Notes: generated from the sequence alone by a model not told the origin. Shown: positions 1 through 9,144, counted from the first letter of the stretch. The stretch: 64,000 bases of DNA from Undibacterium piscinae (GCA_003970805.2 CP051152.1:1736001-1800000), one strand, 5' to 3'. Numbers and translations: made by a program.

Positions 1-376
1 GTTCGCGCATCTCGGTAGGTAGCTTATAGCGCACCGTAGAAATCGAATTACGCACCTCATCGGAGGCTTCTATCATATTTTTATTGAAGTTAAATATGAT
101 GACGATCTGGGCGCTGCCTTCGCGTGCGGTCGAGCGGATTTGTGTCACACCCGAAATGCTCTGCAAGGATTTTTCTATCCGGTTGATGATCTCGCGCTCT
201 ACGGTTTCCGGTGACGCGCCCGGATATGGTATCGACACCACCAAGACCGGTTCCTGCACGTTAGGGATTTCGTTTACCTTGAGTTTTTTCAGCGCCAGTA
301 AACCCACGCACATGAGCGAGATGATGATGACTATCGTCGCGATCGGCCGCTTGATACTAAAGTCAGATAAGAACAT
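1..376 (-). CDS. RND-family (HAE1-type) efflux pump, N-terminal part only
   Basis: The reverse strand from the ATG at 376 reads about 125 residues of the inner-membrane pump of an RND efflux system and then leaves the window. It begins with the usual short cytoplasmic start (MFLSDFSIKRP), a first transmembrane helix (about residues 12-30), and then the start of the periplasmic porter domain, with the family-typical run of PYPGASPETVE and a following segment about SISGVTQIRS. Pumps of this family exchange protons for drugs or other lipophilic compounds in a tripartite complex with an adaptor and an outer-membrane channel. The gene starts three bases after the stop of the adaptor gene, so the two form one operon. 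The substrate cannot be told. Confidence 0.93.
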   Translation of the reverse strand, partial: MFLSDFSIKRPIATIVIIISLMCVGLLALKKLKVNEIPNVQEPVLVVSIPYPGASPETVEREIINRIEKSLQSISGVTQIRSTAREGSAQIVIIFNFNKNMIEASDEVRNSISTVRYKLPTEMRE

Positions 377-379
377 GGC

Positions 380-1579
380 TTATTTCCCCGCTGCTGGTTC
401 AGTAGCGACGATGGCCTTGATCGCAGGCTGAGCCGGCGCGGCGGCAGTAGTGCCGGCAGAAGCAACCAGTTGAACTTTCTGGCCGTCTTTCAGGGTAGAC
501 ATAGGATTGGCGATAATTTTATCGCCATCAAGCAGACCAGAACGCAGTGCATAATCGCCGCGGCGCGGATCACGTTCACCGATGACTACGCTGACTTTTT
601 TCAGCTCGCCATCCTTGACGCGCCAGGCCGAAGCCTTGTCGCCATCTCGGATCAGCGCAGCATTGGCGATCGTTAAGCTTTGTGTACTACCCGCCTCTAT
701 CCTACCCTCGGCATACAGACCGGAAACGCGTGGCTGATTGGCGCTATCGGCAAATTCCACCATTACCTCGACCTGACGCGTGGTCACGTTGGCGGCCGGA
801 TCAACCCGTTTAACTTTTCCGGTAAATTCTTGTTCGTAGCCATTGATGCGAAAGCCCACGGTCTGTCCGGGTTTCACTTTATTGATTTTGTCAGCCGATA
901 CCAAGCCCTGAAAACGCATACTGGTCGGGTCTATCACTTTCACCAGTTCTTTCCCTATCTGTGCCGTGTCGCCATTCGATACCTTGCGCTCACTGACTAT
1001 GCCGTCAAATGGCGCACGCACCAGAGTGCGCTCAAGTTGCTGACGCGCCTGTACCGTTCTGGCCTTGGCCGCGACCAGGTCGCTTTGTGCATTATTGCGG
1101 CGGATTTCCGCATCTTCCAGCTGTTGAGTCGAGGTCATACCAGAAGTGCGCAGGGTCTTGAGACGCTGAAACTGTCGTTCTGCCTGATCGAAGTTTTGCA
1201 AGGCGGCGCGACTAGCCGCTTCTGCCGAAGTCATCAAATCACGGATAGAGGTGTCATCAAGACGTACCAGCAAATCCCCTTTTTTTACGGTCTCTCCATT
1301 TTCCTTCAGCACCTGCAGGACGATGGCTGAAACCTCGGCGCGTAAATCGGCACGGCGCTCAGGCTGTATCGAACCGGTAATCACCGGGCCGGATGCCAAG
1401 GCATTACTGCGTATGGTCAGCAAATCTTCTGCCGTCACCTGCAAAGGGCGCTCTGCCGCGGCCTTGGATTTTTTATCCGCTTCAGACATGCCAGCGCTTT
1501 TACCGCCCTTATCGCAGGCGCTAAGGCCCATAGTCAGAACACAGATGAGAGAGACGATCAGCAAACTAGGTCGCAACAT
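380..1579 (-). CDS. RND efflux periplasmic adaptor (membrane fusion) lipoprotein
   Basis: This 399-residue protein has a lipoprotein signal peptide with lipobox LSAC (Cys at about residue 22), so it should be anchored to the membrane with its body in the periplasm. A barrel-sandwich half-motif (about 80-110, VLQVLKENGETVKKGDLLVRLDD), an alpha-helical hairpin (about 115-190) and the second half (RAPFDGIVSERKVSNGDTAQIG, about 190-215) follow in the order known for RND adaptors, and then beta-barrel and membrane-proximal domains. It would link the pump encoded immediately downstream to an outer-membrane channel. The Shine-Dalgarno GGAG lies within a 10-bp palindrome (1582-1591) just upstream of the ATG. 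The run of A and T residues at the C-terminus is low complexity and probably unstructured. Confidence 0.92.
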   Translation of the reverse strand: MLRPSLLIVSLICVLTMGLSACDKGGKSAGMSEADKKSKAAAERPLQVTAEDLLTIRSNALASGPVITGSIQPERRADLRAEVSAIVLQVLKENGETVKKGDLLVRLDDTSIRDLMTSAEAASRAALQNFDQAERQFQRLKTLRTSGMTSTQQLEDAEIRRNNAQSDLVAAKARTVQARQQLERTLVRAPFDGIVSERKVSNGDTAQIGKELVKVIDPTSMRFQGLVSADKINKVKPGQTVGFRINGYEQEFTGKVKRVDPAANVTTRQVEVMVEFADSANQPRVSGLYAEGRIEAGSTQSLTIANAALIRDGDKASAWRVKDGELKKVSVVIGERDPRRGDYALRSGLLDGDKIIANPMSTLKDGQKVQLVASAGTTAAAPAQPAIKAIVATEPAAGK

Positions 1580-1662
1580 GGGGAGATCTCCGAAATTAAA
1601 ATTTTCTATTTGAGCAGTTGACTGTTTAAAAGTTCAACCAAACGACAATTATCTTTTTCAAA

Positions 1663-1678
1663 TGATAATATATTATCA
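1663..1678. promoter_or_regulatory. 16-bp perfect palindrome upstream of the RND operon
   Basis: TGATAATATATTATCA is a perfect 16-bp dyad in the AT-rich gap between the divergent efflux operon and the hydrolase gene. It lies about 85 bp before the adaptor start codon, where a repressor site would be expected. No regulator gene lies next to it, so the binding protein is unknown. AT-rich dyads can arise by chance in such DNA. Confidence 0.35.
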
Positions 1679-1856
1679 AACATATAGCTGCGTCATATTT
1701 TCCAGGTAAAACGACCGGAGAGCTGCGCTTTGAACTAATTCCATAACCCGGCAAAGGCACGCCTGCGCTTGAGTTTGGCGCTAAACTCCTGTACCCTCCG
1801 CCCCCTTCCCTATCAGACTTTTCCGTCGCCCCGCAATTGGCGGCCTCGCTTTATCT

Positions 1857-2477
1857 ATGACAGTATTGATTGCCACCGATGTGTTTGGCATTACCCCCGC
1901 AGTAGCTAGTCTGGTTCGCAGTTTAGGATGTGAGTGCATAGTGGTTTCACCGTTTGATGATCCGGCACTGTGGTTTCAATCCGAGCAAAAAGCCTATCAT
2001 GCGTTTTTGGCCGAAGGCGGCATCTCACGCTACGCCAGTAAAGTGACGGCACGATTACAGGAACAAACCCTCGCCGCCAGCGGAGCTTCCCGGATTCAGA
2101 TGGCGATAGGTTTTAGCGCTGGCGCCAGCGCCTTATGGATGGCCAGCGCCCAGCCTGAAGCGGCACGATTACAAGCGGCTGTCTTGTTTTATGGCTCGCG
2201 CATACGCGACCTGCAGAAACTGCAACCTCAGTGTCCGGTGCGTTTGATCTTTGCCGAAAAAGAGACGGCATTTGACGCTGCGGCGTTGAGCAAGGATTTA
2301 CAAAGCCTGGGGCATCAGGCCGAGCTGGCGCGCAACACCAGCCACGGCTTCATGAATCCCTATTCACGCGGCTTTCACGTAAAAACCCAAGCGCTGTATC
2401 TGACCCAACTGGCAGCGCAAATACAGGAGCTACAGTTAAGCGCAGCCGCTACGCCAGACCAATTGGCCTGCGCCTAA
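1857..2477 (+). CDS. Dienelactone-hydrolase-like alpha/beta hydrolase
   Basis: The 206-residue protein begins with the family-typical segment IATDVFGITPAV and carries a nucleophile elbow GFSAGAS (about residues 83-89) and a C-terminal histidine in TSHGFMNPYSRGF (about 165-177). The acid residue is probably the Glu/Asp of FAEKETAFD. Classical dienelactone hydrolases use cysteine as the nucleophile. Here the position reads serine, which points to an esterase-like or uncharacterised member rather than chlorocatechol degradation. No aromatic-degradation genes are near. It stands alone, convergent with the FGGY kinase gene, with only five bases between the two stops. The Ala-rich C-terminal tail after residue 190 looks dispensable. 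Confidence 0.75.
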   Translation: MTVLIATDVFGITPAVASLVRSLGCECIVVSPFDDPALWFQSEQKAYHAFLAEGGISRYASKVTARLQEQTLAASGASRIQMAIGFSAGASALWMASAQPEAARLQAAVLFYGSRIRDLQKLQPQCPVRLIFAEKETAFDAAALSKDLQSLGHQAELARNTSHGFMNPYSRGFHVKTQALYLTQLAAQIQELQLSAAATPDQLACA

Positions 2478-2482
2478 GTGCC

Positions 2483-4045
2483 CTAGTCCAGGCGCGGATA
2501 ACCTGTGATTTTCTGGATATCCAGATACAGTGGTTGCAGACGCGCATACATTTTCTGATATACCTTGCGGTATAGCGCATCATAGGTCTGCTGGTGCGCC
2601 GCGATAGGATAAAAGGTTTTTCCTATGCGTGTCATGGCCTTGACCGCGCTGGCAAAATCCGGATACAAGCCCAGTCCCACCGCGGCATCAATTGCCGCGC
2701 CCAGACCCGAGGTTTCATACACATGTGGCCGCGAGGTCGGTAAGCCAAAGATATCGGCAGTCAACTGCATCGCCGCATCGCTTTGCGAACCGCCGCCGGA
2801 AATACGCAGTTCGGTAATCGGTACGCCGCTGCGTTTCTCGATTTTCTCCTTGCCTTCCCTCAGCGCATACGCCAGTCCTTCGAGGATAGCGCGATACATA
2901 TGGGCGCGCGTATGCACATCGCCAAAACCGATAATCGCCCCCTTCGCTTCCGGGCCTGGCACCTTGATGCCGGGCGACCAGTAAGGTTGCAACATCAAGC
3001 CCATGGACCCCGGTGGCACCGCATTGACCAACTCATCAAATAAATCTTCCGCCAGCACGCCCTGCTCTTCGGCCTGACGTCTTTCATGGTGGCCGAATTG
3101 TTCCTTAAACCAGTTGACCATCCAGTAGCCGCGAAAAATCTGCACCTCGGTACTGTAAGAATCAGGAATGGCAGCCGGATACGGCGGAATGAAAGGCGTC
3201 ACCTCCAGATACTTGGCGCTGGTGGTATTGATGGTGGCGGTGGTGCCGTAACTGAGGCAGCCTATATGCGGTTGCATACAACCGGCACCTATCACCTCGC
3301 AAGCCTTGTCGGCGGCAGCGGCCAGCAAAGGCGTGCCCTCAGGGATGCCGGTCGCGGCAGCAGCAGCCGCATTAATCTTGCCCATCAGGGAACCGGGTGC
3401 GACCAGTTGCGGCAAGGAATCCGGTTTAATAGCCAGCGCCTGCCATTTCCAGTCCCTGCGACCGGCCCATTTCAGGCGCTTGTAGTCAAACGGCAGATAG
3501 CCTACTTGCGAGCCTATCGAGTCAATAAAGCTACCGCACAAACGGTAATTGAGGTAACCCGACAGCATCACGTATTTTTCGGTCTGCGCCCAGATCGCCG
3601 GCTGATTCACCTTGATCCAGTTGATCTCCGCTTCGCCGCGAAAATAATTGATGGTTTTTTCTACCCCCGCCAGCTTGAAAGCCATTTTCCAGAAAGGGCT
3701 GATAGGCGGCACATCGTCGGTGCGGCGCTGGTCCAGCCAGGTAATGGCCGGACGCAAGGGCTTACCATCCTTATCCAGATTGATCATGGTGCCGCGCTGC
3801 GTGGTAACGGCAACGCCCTTGATCGAGGATGGCGCGATCGCATTTTGCGCCCACAGCCGCTGGCAAGCGGTACAGACCGCTTGCCAGTAATCTTCAGGAT
3901 CATGCTCTGCCCAGCCGGGGTAATCGGAAAAATACGCTTCCAGATGCACTTGCGCTTTGGCAACGATGTTGCCGCGCAAATCGAATAACAAGGCACGTAC
4001 GCTTTGGGTGCCATTGTCGATAGATAGAATATAAGGTGTAGACAT
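2483..4045 (-). CDS. FGGY-family carbohydrate kinase (glycerol/xylulose kinase-like)
   Basis: A 520-residue sugar or polyol kinase. The N-terminal phosphate-binding loop reads SIDNGTQSVRALLFD (about residues 8-22), and the second domain has the FGGY signature around GLAYALREGKEKIE (about 385-400) and the adenosine-binding segment ISGGGSQSD (about 415-423). Such enzymes phosphorylate glycerol, pentuloses or related polyols with ATP in the cytoplasm. The length is typical for the family. It is the last gene of a three-gene operon: the GlpD-like gene ends 30 bases upstream and that gene overlaps the AGPS-like flavoprotein. With a glycerol-3-phosphate dehydrogenase next to it, a glycerol or alkylglycerol substrate is reasonable but not proven. 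It is more divergent than housekeeping GlpK, so no symbol is given. Confidence 0.88.
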   Translation of the reverse strand: MSTPYILSIDNGTQSVRALLFDLRGNIVAKAQVHLEAYFSDYPGWAEHDPEDYWQAVCTACQRLWAQNAIAPSSIKGVAVTTQRGTMINLDKDGKPLRPAITWLDQRRTDDVPPISPFWKMAFKLAGVEKTINYFRGEAEINWIKVNQPAIWAQTEKYVMLSGYLNYRLCGSFIDSIGSQVGYLPFDYKRLKWAGRRDWKWQALAIKPDSLPQLVAPGSLMGKINAAAAAATGIPEGTPLLAAAADKACEVIGAGCMQPHIGCLSYGTTATINTTSAKYLEVTPFIPPYPAAIPDSYSTEVQIFRGYWMVNWFKEQFGHHERRQAEEQGVLAEDLFDELVNAVPPGSMGLMLQPYWSPGIKVPGPEAKGAIIGFGDVHTRAHMYRAILEGLAYALREGKEKIEKRSGVPITELRISGGGSQSDAAMQLTADIFGLPTSRPHVYETSGLGAAIDAAVGLGLYPDFASAVKAMTRIGKTFYPIAAHQQTYDALYRKVYQKMYARLQPLYLDIQKITGYPRLD

Positions 4046-4075
4046 GGGTCTCTCTATTTTTATTGTATTTTTCTA

Positions 4076-5752
4076 CTAAGGATAGGCGACTCGCCAATCC
4101 TTAATCTGCTCGCGTGGCGGCAGGCTATAGTGGCGTTGGCACAAGCTCAGATAAGTCTCTTGCTCACGTTCCCAACGGCTATCGTCCCAGCCCAGTTCAG
4201 GCTGGCAGATGGCGCGGATGCGCGGCAAGATTGCGCTAGCGCCGCTACGTAACAACAAGCCCAAGCGGGTACGGCGCAACAGCAGATCTTCCAGATGCAA
4301 GACCGCCTCATGGCGGGCCGCCCAGCGTAATTCTACCCACATGGTGTCAGTACCGGCGATAGTTTCCAGCTCGCCGTCTTGTGCCGCCCCCAGCACGGCG
4401 GCGGCATGCTGACCATAATGGCCTTGCAGGCGCTGACGCTGTCCGCTGCTGAGACGCTTGTCGTTGCGCAAAACTGGTACCGGGCGAAACAAGGGCGTGA
4501 TGGCCAAGCCTTGTTTCAGCTGCGGTATCAAGGGTGCCAGATGCTTCAAGGCGTCCAGCGCAATCAACCTGAACGTGGTCAGTTTTCCACCCGTCACGGT
4601 CAGCAAGCCCTGCTCCAGCCAAACCGCATGATCGCGCCCTTCCTTGGACGGATCTGCCTTACCGCTATCGATCACCGGACGTACCCCGGCATACGTGGCG
4701 ATGATATCGTCGAGTGACAACTGCGCTTGCGGGAACTGAAAATCCAGTGCGGCCATCAGATACGTGACTTCCTCGGGAGTGACGCTGGCTTCGATTTGCA
4801 GATCAGCGCTGTGATCAACATCGGTGGTTCCGACCAAGGTCACGCCTTCCCAAGGGTAGCAAAACACGGGCCGCCCGTCTTGCGGATGCATCAGGCTGAT
4901 CGCCTGCGCTACCGGTAAGCGCCATGCCGGCAACACCAGATGGCTGCCGCGCAAGGGACGCAATTTTGCCGGTGCGCCCTGTTGCTTGCGCAAGCCGTCG
5001 GCCCAGGCGCCGGTGGCGCTGATGACAACAGTGGCATGCACGCGATGGATGTCGCCATTGATGGCATCGGCTAGTTCCAGCCCATTTACCTTGCCGCTCA
5101 GCGCTTCCCCCTCACGCAACAGCGTGCGTGCCGCCAGGTAATTGATGGCAACGCCACCGAAACTCTGCGCCTCTTGCAAGACCCGCAGCACCATACGCGC
5201 ATCGTCAGTTTTGGCATCCGTATAGCACAGGCCGCCGTTCAAACCGGCACGCCCTATGTGTGGCGCCAGTTGCAGAAATTCTTCGGCAGAATAGTAATGG
5301 CGCGCACGCTGGCCAGCCATCACGTCATAGATCGCCAGGCCCAGCGCAAACATCCAGCGTCCGGGTTTGCGGCCACGATAATCGGCAAACGCGAAACTCT
5401 GCTGATCCACCAAGCCGGCCGCTTCCTGCATCAGGTTCTGGCGTTCCTGCACCGATTCCCGCGTTAGCTGAAACTGTCCCTCTTTCAGATAACGCAAACC
5501 ACCATGCACCAGCTTGGAAGAACGGCTCGATGTGCCCCAGGCAAAATCGCGCTGTTCTATCAGCAAGGTTTTCAGGCCGCGCCTTGCCGCTTCCAGCAAG
5601 ATACCGGCGCCGGTAATGCCGCCACCGACGATGACGAGATCCCACTGCTGCGCCAACTGAGCCGGAATTTGCGCCCGCCAGCCGTCTTGCCAAAGGCCGT
5701 TGGCGCTATTGGCGCTGTTGCCGGAACCGCGTGCATTCCCGCTTGCATTCAT
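4076..5752 (-). CDS. glpD: FAD-dependent glycerol-3-phosphate dehydrogenase (GlpD-like)
   Basis: The 558-residue protein has a Rossmann FAD site VIVGGGITGAGILLEAARRG (about residues 40-59), the substrate-site signature GTSSRSSKLVHGGLRYLKEG (about 73-92) and a C-terminal helical domain (DAO_C, about residues 440-550). Enzymes of this family oxidise sn-glycerol-3-phosphate to dihydroxyacetone phosphate at the inner face of the membrane and pass electrons to quinone. The first 30 residues are Asn/Ser/Gly-rich and atypical. The start overlaps the stop of the upstream flavoprotein gene by four bases (ATGA), which implies translational coupling. Because it is embedded with an AGPS-like protein and an FGGY kinase, it may be a specialised paralogue and not the general catabolic GlpD. 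Confidence 0.9.
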   Translation of the reverse strand: MNASGNARGSGNSANSANGLWQDGWRAQIPAQLAQQWDLVIVGGGITGAGILLEAARRGLKTLLIEQRDFAWGTSSRSSKLVHGGLRYLKEGQFQLTRESVQERQNLMQEAAGLVDQQSFAFADYRGRKPGRWMFALGLAIYDVMAGQRARHYYSAEEFLQLAPHIGRAGLNGGLCYTDAKTDDARMVLRVLQEAQSFGGVAINYLAARTLLREGEALSGKVNGLELADAINGDIHRVHATVVISATGAWADGLRKQQGAPAKLRPLRGSHLVLPAWRLPVAQAISLMHPQDGRPVFCYPWEGVTLVGTTDVDHSADLQIEASVTPEEVTYLMAALDFQFPQAQLSLDDIIATYAGVRPVIDSGKADPSKEGRDHAVWLEQGLLTVTGGKLTTFRLIALDALKHLAPLIPQLKQGLAITPLFRPVPVLRNDKRLSSGQRQRLQGHYGQHAAAVLGAAQDGELETIAGTDTMWVELRWAARHEAVLHLEDLLLRRTRLGLLLRSGASAILPRIRAICQPELGWDDSRWEREQETYLSLCQRHYSLPPREQIKDWRVAYP

Positions 5753-7362
5753 ATCGAGGCCGTCTCTTCCGGCGGCAATAACTTGCCCGGATTCATCATG
5801 CCGCTAGGGTCGAAATGGCGGTACAAGTGACGCATGGCAGCGATCCCGAGCTCGCCTTTTTCTGCACTCAGGTACGGAGCATGATCGGTGCCGACGCCAT
5901 GCTGATGACTGATGGTGCCGCCTATGCTGACAATCGCCTCGCACACTGCCGCTTTCAGGGTCTGCCAACGCGCCAGGTCCTGCTCATAGTTGCCGCTGAG
6001 CCGGTACGCGAACGTAGTGTAAACACTGGCGCCCTGCGCATACACATGCGACAGATGGGTATACGTATGCACCAACTCACCACATTCGGCCAGCGCATCG
6101 GTGGCTGCCTGTTCAACCGCCAGCATCATACCTTTCACCTTAGGCCAGTCGCAGGCAGTTTCTACGGTATCAATTGCATAGCCCTGCTGCCATAGCGAGT
6201 TACGCAGATACACGCTGCGGAAGCGGTTCTGCTTCCATTTTTGTCCCATGGCCTGGCCCACCGGCACCCCGTTTTGCTTACGCGCTATACGCATGGCGGT
6301 ATTGATCGCATTTTTTACCGTCGCTTTATGTCCGGTGGCGCCTATCATCAGCAGACATTTATTTTCCTTGCAGCCGCGCCAGCCCAGATAGGTTTCCAAT
6401 GCTGCGATCAATTTTTTGTGGCCGGCCAGGGTCAGGGTGGTGAGTGTCTCGGTCGCATTTGACAAACGCAACATAGACAAAGGTAATTTGGCCTGGGCGA
6501 TGTGGCGTATCGCTTCTTGCGCAGCATCCCAGTCAGGGAAAAACACCGCATGAAAAACCTCGCACTCTGGCAGTGGCGTAACCCTGACTACCGCTTCGGT
6601 CAGTATGCCGATGCGGCCTTCCGAACCGAGTACCATTTCGCGTAAGTCGGTACCCGCCGCCGAAGCCGGAAACGTCGGGATGTCGAGCGTACCGGCCGGT
6701 GTTTCCAGTTTTCCGCCTGCAAACATTTGCTCAATCCGGCCGTAACGTAAAGACTGCTGGCCGGATGAGCGCGTCACCACCCAACCGCCGAGTGTCGAGT
6801 ATTCAAACGACTGCGGAAAATGCCCCAGGGTATAGCCGTGTGCGCGCAATTGCGCTTCCAGGTCAGGGCCAAACACGCCGGCGCCAAAGCGTGCCAACTG
6901 GGCTTTTTTGTCCAGATTGAGCAGGCTAGAAAGGCGCGACATATTCATGCTTAACACCGGTTGCGCACCATGCGGCACACTCAGATGGCCGACCACGCTG
7001 GTACCGCCACCATACGGAATCACCGCCGCACCGCAAGCGCTGGCATAGGCCAGCAATTCACGCACCTGATCGGCGCTTTCCGGAAACGCGACACCATCGG
7101 GGAAACTGTCTATTTTGCCAAAGCGCATTTTCAGCCAATCGGGCAAACTTTGCCCCAGACTATTGCGCATCCTGACTTCGCCGGTGGTACTCACCAGCCT
7201 ATGTGCAGGTAAACGACTGGCGGGCACACCACTACATGCCTGCGCCAATGTCGCATCGGTAGCCGGCAGGCCCTTACCTATTCGTTGCTGCAAGAATGCC
7301 AGTGCATCTGAATTAATAGAAAAATCGATAGAGTCGTCACCCCAACCATTCCAGCGTCGCAT
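5749..7362 (-). CDS. FAD-binding oxidase, alkyldihydroxyacetonephosphate-synthase-like
   Basis: This 537-residue flavoprotein belongs to the VAO/PCMH family. The FAD-binding loop YGGGTSVVGH lies at about residues 118-127, the second FAD motif around GSEGRIGILTEAVVRVTPLP at about 245-264, and the C-terminal domain ends with SHQHGVGTDHAPYL and a DPSGMMNPGKLL tail. The HQHGVG segment and the overall length resemble bacterial homologues of alkylglycerone-phosphate synthase more than D-lactate dehydrogenases. AGPS exchanges the acyl chain of acyl-DHAP for an alkyl chain. DHAP is the product of the GlpD-like neighbour, so the operon has the right logic for glycerol-ether metabolism, although this is inference. 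It is the first gene of the operon, divergent from the AraC/LysR hybrid regulator. Confidence 0.85.
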   Translation of the reverse strand: MRRWNGWGDDSIDFSINSDALAFLQQRIGKGLPATDATLAQACSGVPASRLPAHRLVSTTGEVRMRNSLGQSLPDWLKMRFGKIDSFPDGVAFPESADQVRELLAYASACGAAVIPYGGGTSVVGHLSVPHGAQPVLSMNMSRLSSLLNLDKKAQLARFGAGVFGPDLEAQLRAHGYTLGHFPQSFEYSTLGGWVVTRSSGQQSLRYGRIEQMFAGGKLETPAGTLDIPTFPASAAGTDLREMVLGSEGRIGILTEAVVRVTPLPECEVFHAVFFPDWDAAQEAIRHIAQAKLPLSMLRLSNATETLTTLTLAGHKKLIAALETYLGWRGCKENKCLLMIGATGHKATVKNAINTAMRIARKQNGVPVGQAMGQKWKQNRFRSVYLRNSLWQQGYAIDTVETACDWPKVKGMMLAVEQAATDALAECGELVHTYTHLSHVYAQGASVYTTFAYRLSGNYEQDLARWQTLKAAVCEAIVSIGGTISHQHGVGTDHAPYLSAEKGELGIAAMRHLYRHFDPSGMMNPGKLLPPEETASI

Positions 7363-7611
7363 GTTGTTTTCCTATTTTTATATTGTGAAGCGCGTTATTG
7401 TGTGACGCGCTATTGCTATACTTAATACATTGTTTAGCCAAAGCTTTAGGCAATTCACAGGTAACTTTGTATTCAGCCTGAAATTCCGTCCGAATTGCTA
7501 TGTCCCCTGCCAGCCGTGTTTGCAAATGCCTGTACGGCAGCTTGTTGCGACTAGCTTAACCACGCACTTCCATAAGGTATTGCGCTTTCATGACAATTGA
7601 CTTGTTCTATC

Positions 7612-9144
7612 GTGCCAACCGTCGCTAATACCACACATAGCCGCTCTGGCGGCCGCGTCACCGGCGCGTATTTACAGCCTTTGCTGGAGGTGGCGCTAGC
7701 GCGCGGTGTCGATGCGCAAACGCTGGCCAAGGCCGCCGGCCTGCCCTTACCCGCACTCTCGCCCTTGCCGGACACTTTGGCCGCCAACGACTACGTACGC
7801 CTGCTTGATATCGCGGCCGGGCTGACCAATGACCCGCACTTTGGCTTGCACGTAGGCGAAAGCGTCAAGCTCGGCACTTACACCGTGTATGGTTTGATCC
7901 TGCTGAGTTGCCATGATTTTGGCCAGGTGTTCCAGCAAACCCTGCGTTACGAAGGTCTGGCGCATGATCTGGGGCGCTCCGGTTTGCTGGTGGAAAAACA
8001 GCTCGCCCAATACCAGTGGCACAGTCACTTCCCTCACGCCAGCCGGCATTTGGCGGAAAGCGTGTTTGCCGGCATACGCGTATTTGGCAACTGGATCGCC
8101 GGAACAACGTTACCGCCGGCCCCGGTATCCTTCACGCATGAGGCACCGGTTGATTGCAGCGAGCATCTGCGCATTTTTGGTAATCAGGCTATGTTTGATG
8201 CGGAGATCAACAGCGCCAGCTTTGATGCCGCACTATTGAGTTGGCCGGTACCGAATGCCGATGTCGGCATGTATCCGGTGTTGCAGCAACATGCCGAAGC
8301 GCTGCTAAAAGAGAAAATGCGTGCCCAGGCCGACGGTGGCATCGTGGCGCAAGTGCGCGCCGCCATCATCGCCAACCTGACGCAAGACCGCGCCCGGTTG
8401 CCGCTGATCGCGCAAGACCTGAGCCTGACCCAACGCACGCTGCAAAGAAAGCTCACCGAAGCGGGCTCAAATTTTCAGCAAGTGCTGGATCAGACGCGCC
8501 ACGAATTAGCCAAAGACTACCTGAGCCAGCGCCAGCTAAATCTGGCCGACATCGCCTTCCTATTGGGCTACCAGGAACAAAGCGCCTTCAACCACGCCTT
8601 CAAAGGCTGGTTCGGCATCAGCCCCGGCAGCTATCCTAAGCTCGAGGTATGGCTGATCACGCAAGATGAGCTACGCGAGATCGACAGGATAGACGTAGAC
8701 CTGATCATCTCGACACAGGAGTTGAGTAACGCTGAAATGAGCTCGGTTAAATTGCTCGATGATACTGCGGTGGCAGTATGCGGACCAGAATTAGCACAAA
8801 GACTACTGGCGCTGCCCTTCCCACAAGTATTGCAAGCGGCCCCTTTGATCATCGATGAAGCTTATCCCGAATGGGCGCCCTGGCTGGCCGAGCAAAAGAT
8901 CATCAGTCAACGTGGCATCACACTAGAAGATACACGCTTGCGTTTGCAAGCCGCCGAAGAGGAACTGGGGATTGCCATGCTATCCCGGCTAACTGCCGAA
9001 GCGGCGCTGCGCAAGGGCCGCGTCATTGCGCTCACACAAATCCCTAGCCTGCCATTGCCGCAAAAGTGGCTGACCAAATCCAAGTTATTAGCCCGCACAC
9101 CAGCGGTAGAAATCGTCTTTGAATGGTTGCGGATTTCGGCTTAA
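7612..9144 (+). CDS. AraC-family regulator fused to a partial LysR-type effector domain
   Basis: Residues about 12-200 form the AraC-type N-terminal sensor domain (YLQPLLEVALARGVDAQTLAKAAG), and about 240-340 form the double helix-turn-helix (DLSLTQRTLQRKLTEAGSNF, then LADIAFLLGYQEQSAFNHAF and FGISPGSYPK). A normal AraC protein would end there. Instead the frame runs on for about 170 residues that read like the GcvA-type LysR substrate-binding domain: DVDLIIST, VAVCGPELA, WAPWLAEQKI, and a final LTAEAALRKGRVIAL segment. The first strand and helix of the LysR domain are missing. The join falls at SYPKLEVWL, where both families have a similar short motif. It faces the glycerol-type operon and probably controls it. 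The start is uncertain: GTG at 7612 is chosen, TTG at 7597 is possible. Confidence 0.85.
   Translation: MPTVANTTHSRSGGRVTGAYLQPLLEVALARGVDAQTLAKAAGLPLPALSPLPDTLAANDYVRLLDIAAGLTNDPHFGLHVGESVKLGTYTVYGLILLSCHDFGQVFQQTLRYEGLAHDLGRSGLLVEKQLAQYQWHSHFPHASRHLAESVFAGIRVFGNWIAGTTLPPAPVSFTHEAPVDCSEHLRIFGNQAMFDAEINSASFDAALLSWPVPNADVGMYPVLQQHAEALLKEKMRAQADGGIVAQVRAAIIANLTQDRARLPLIAQDLSLTQRTLQRKLTEAGSNFQQVLDQTRHELAKDYLSQRQLNLADIAFLLGYQEQSAFNHAFKGWFGISPGSYPKLEVWLITQDELREIDRIDVDLIISTQELSNAEMSSVKLLDDTAVAVCGPELAQRLLALPFPQVLQAAPLIIDEAYPEWAPWLAEQKIISQRGITLEDTRLRLQAAEEELGIAMLSRLTAEAALRKGRVIALTQIPSLPLPQKWLTKSKLLARTPAVEIVFEWLRISA

Noticed and set aside
680..1330. Long plus-strand reading frame of 216 codons opposite the adaptor gene
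   Set aside because: It is the antisense shadow of the adaptor gene. It has no ribosome site and its reading has no family pattern.
3086..3988. 300-codon plus-strand reading frame opposite the FGGY kinase
   Set aside because: It mirrors a well-conserved kinase and reads as Arg/His/Gln-rich noise.
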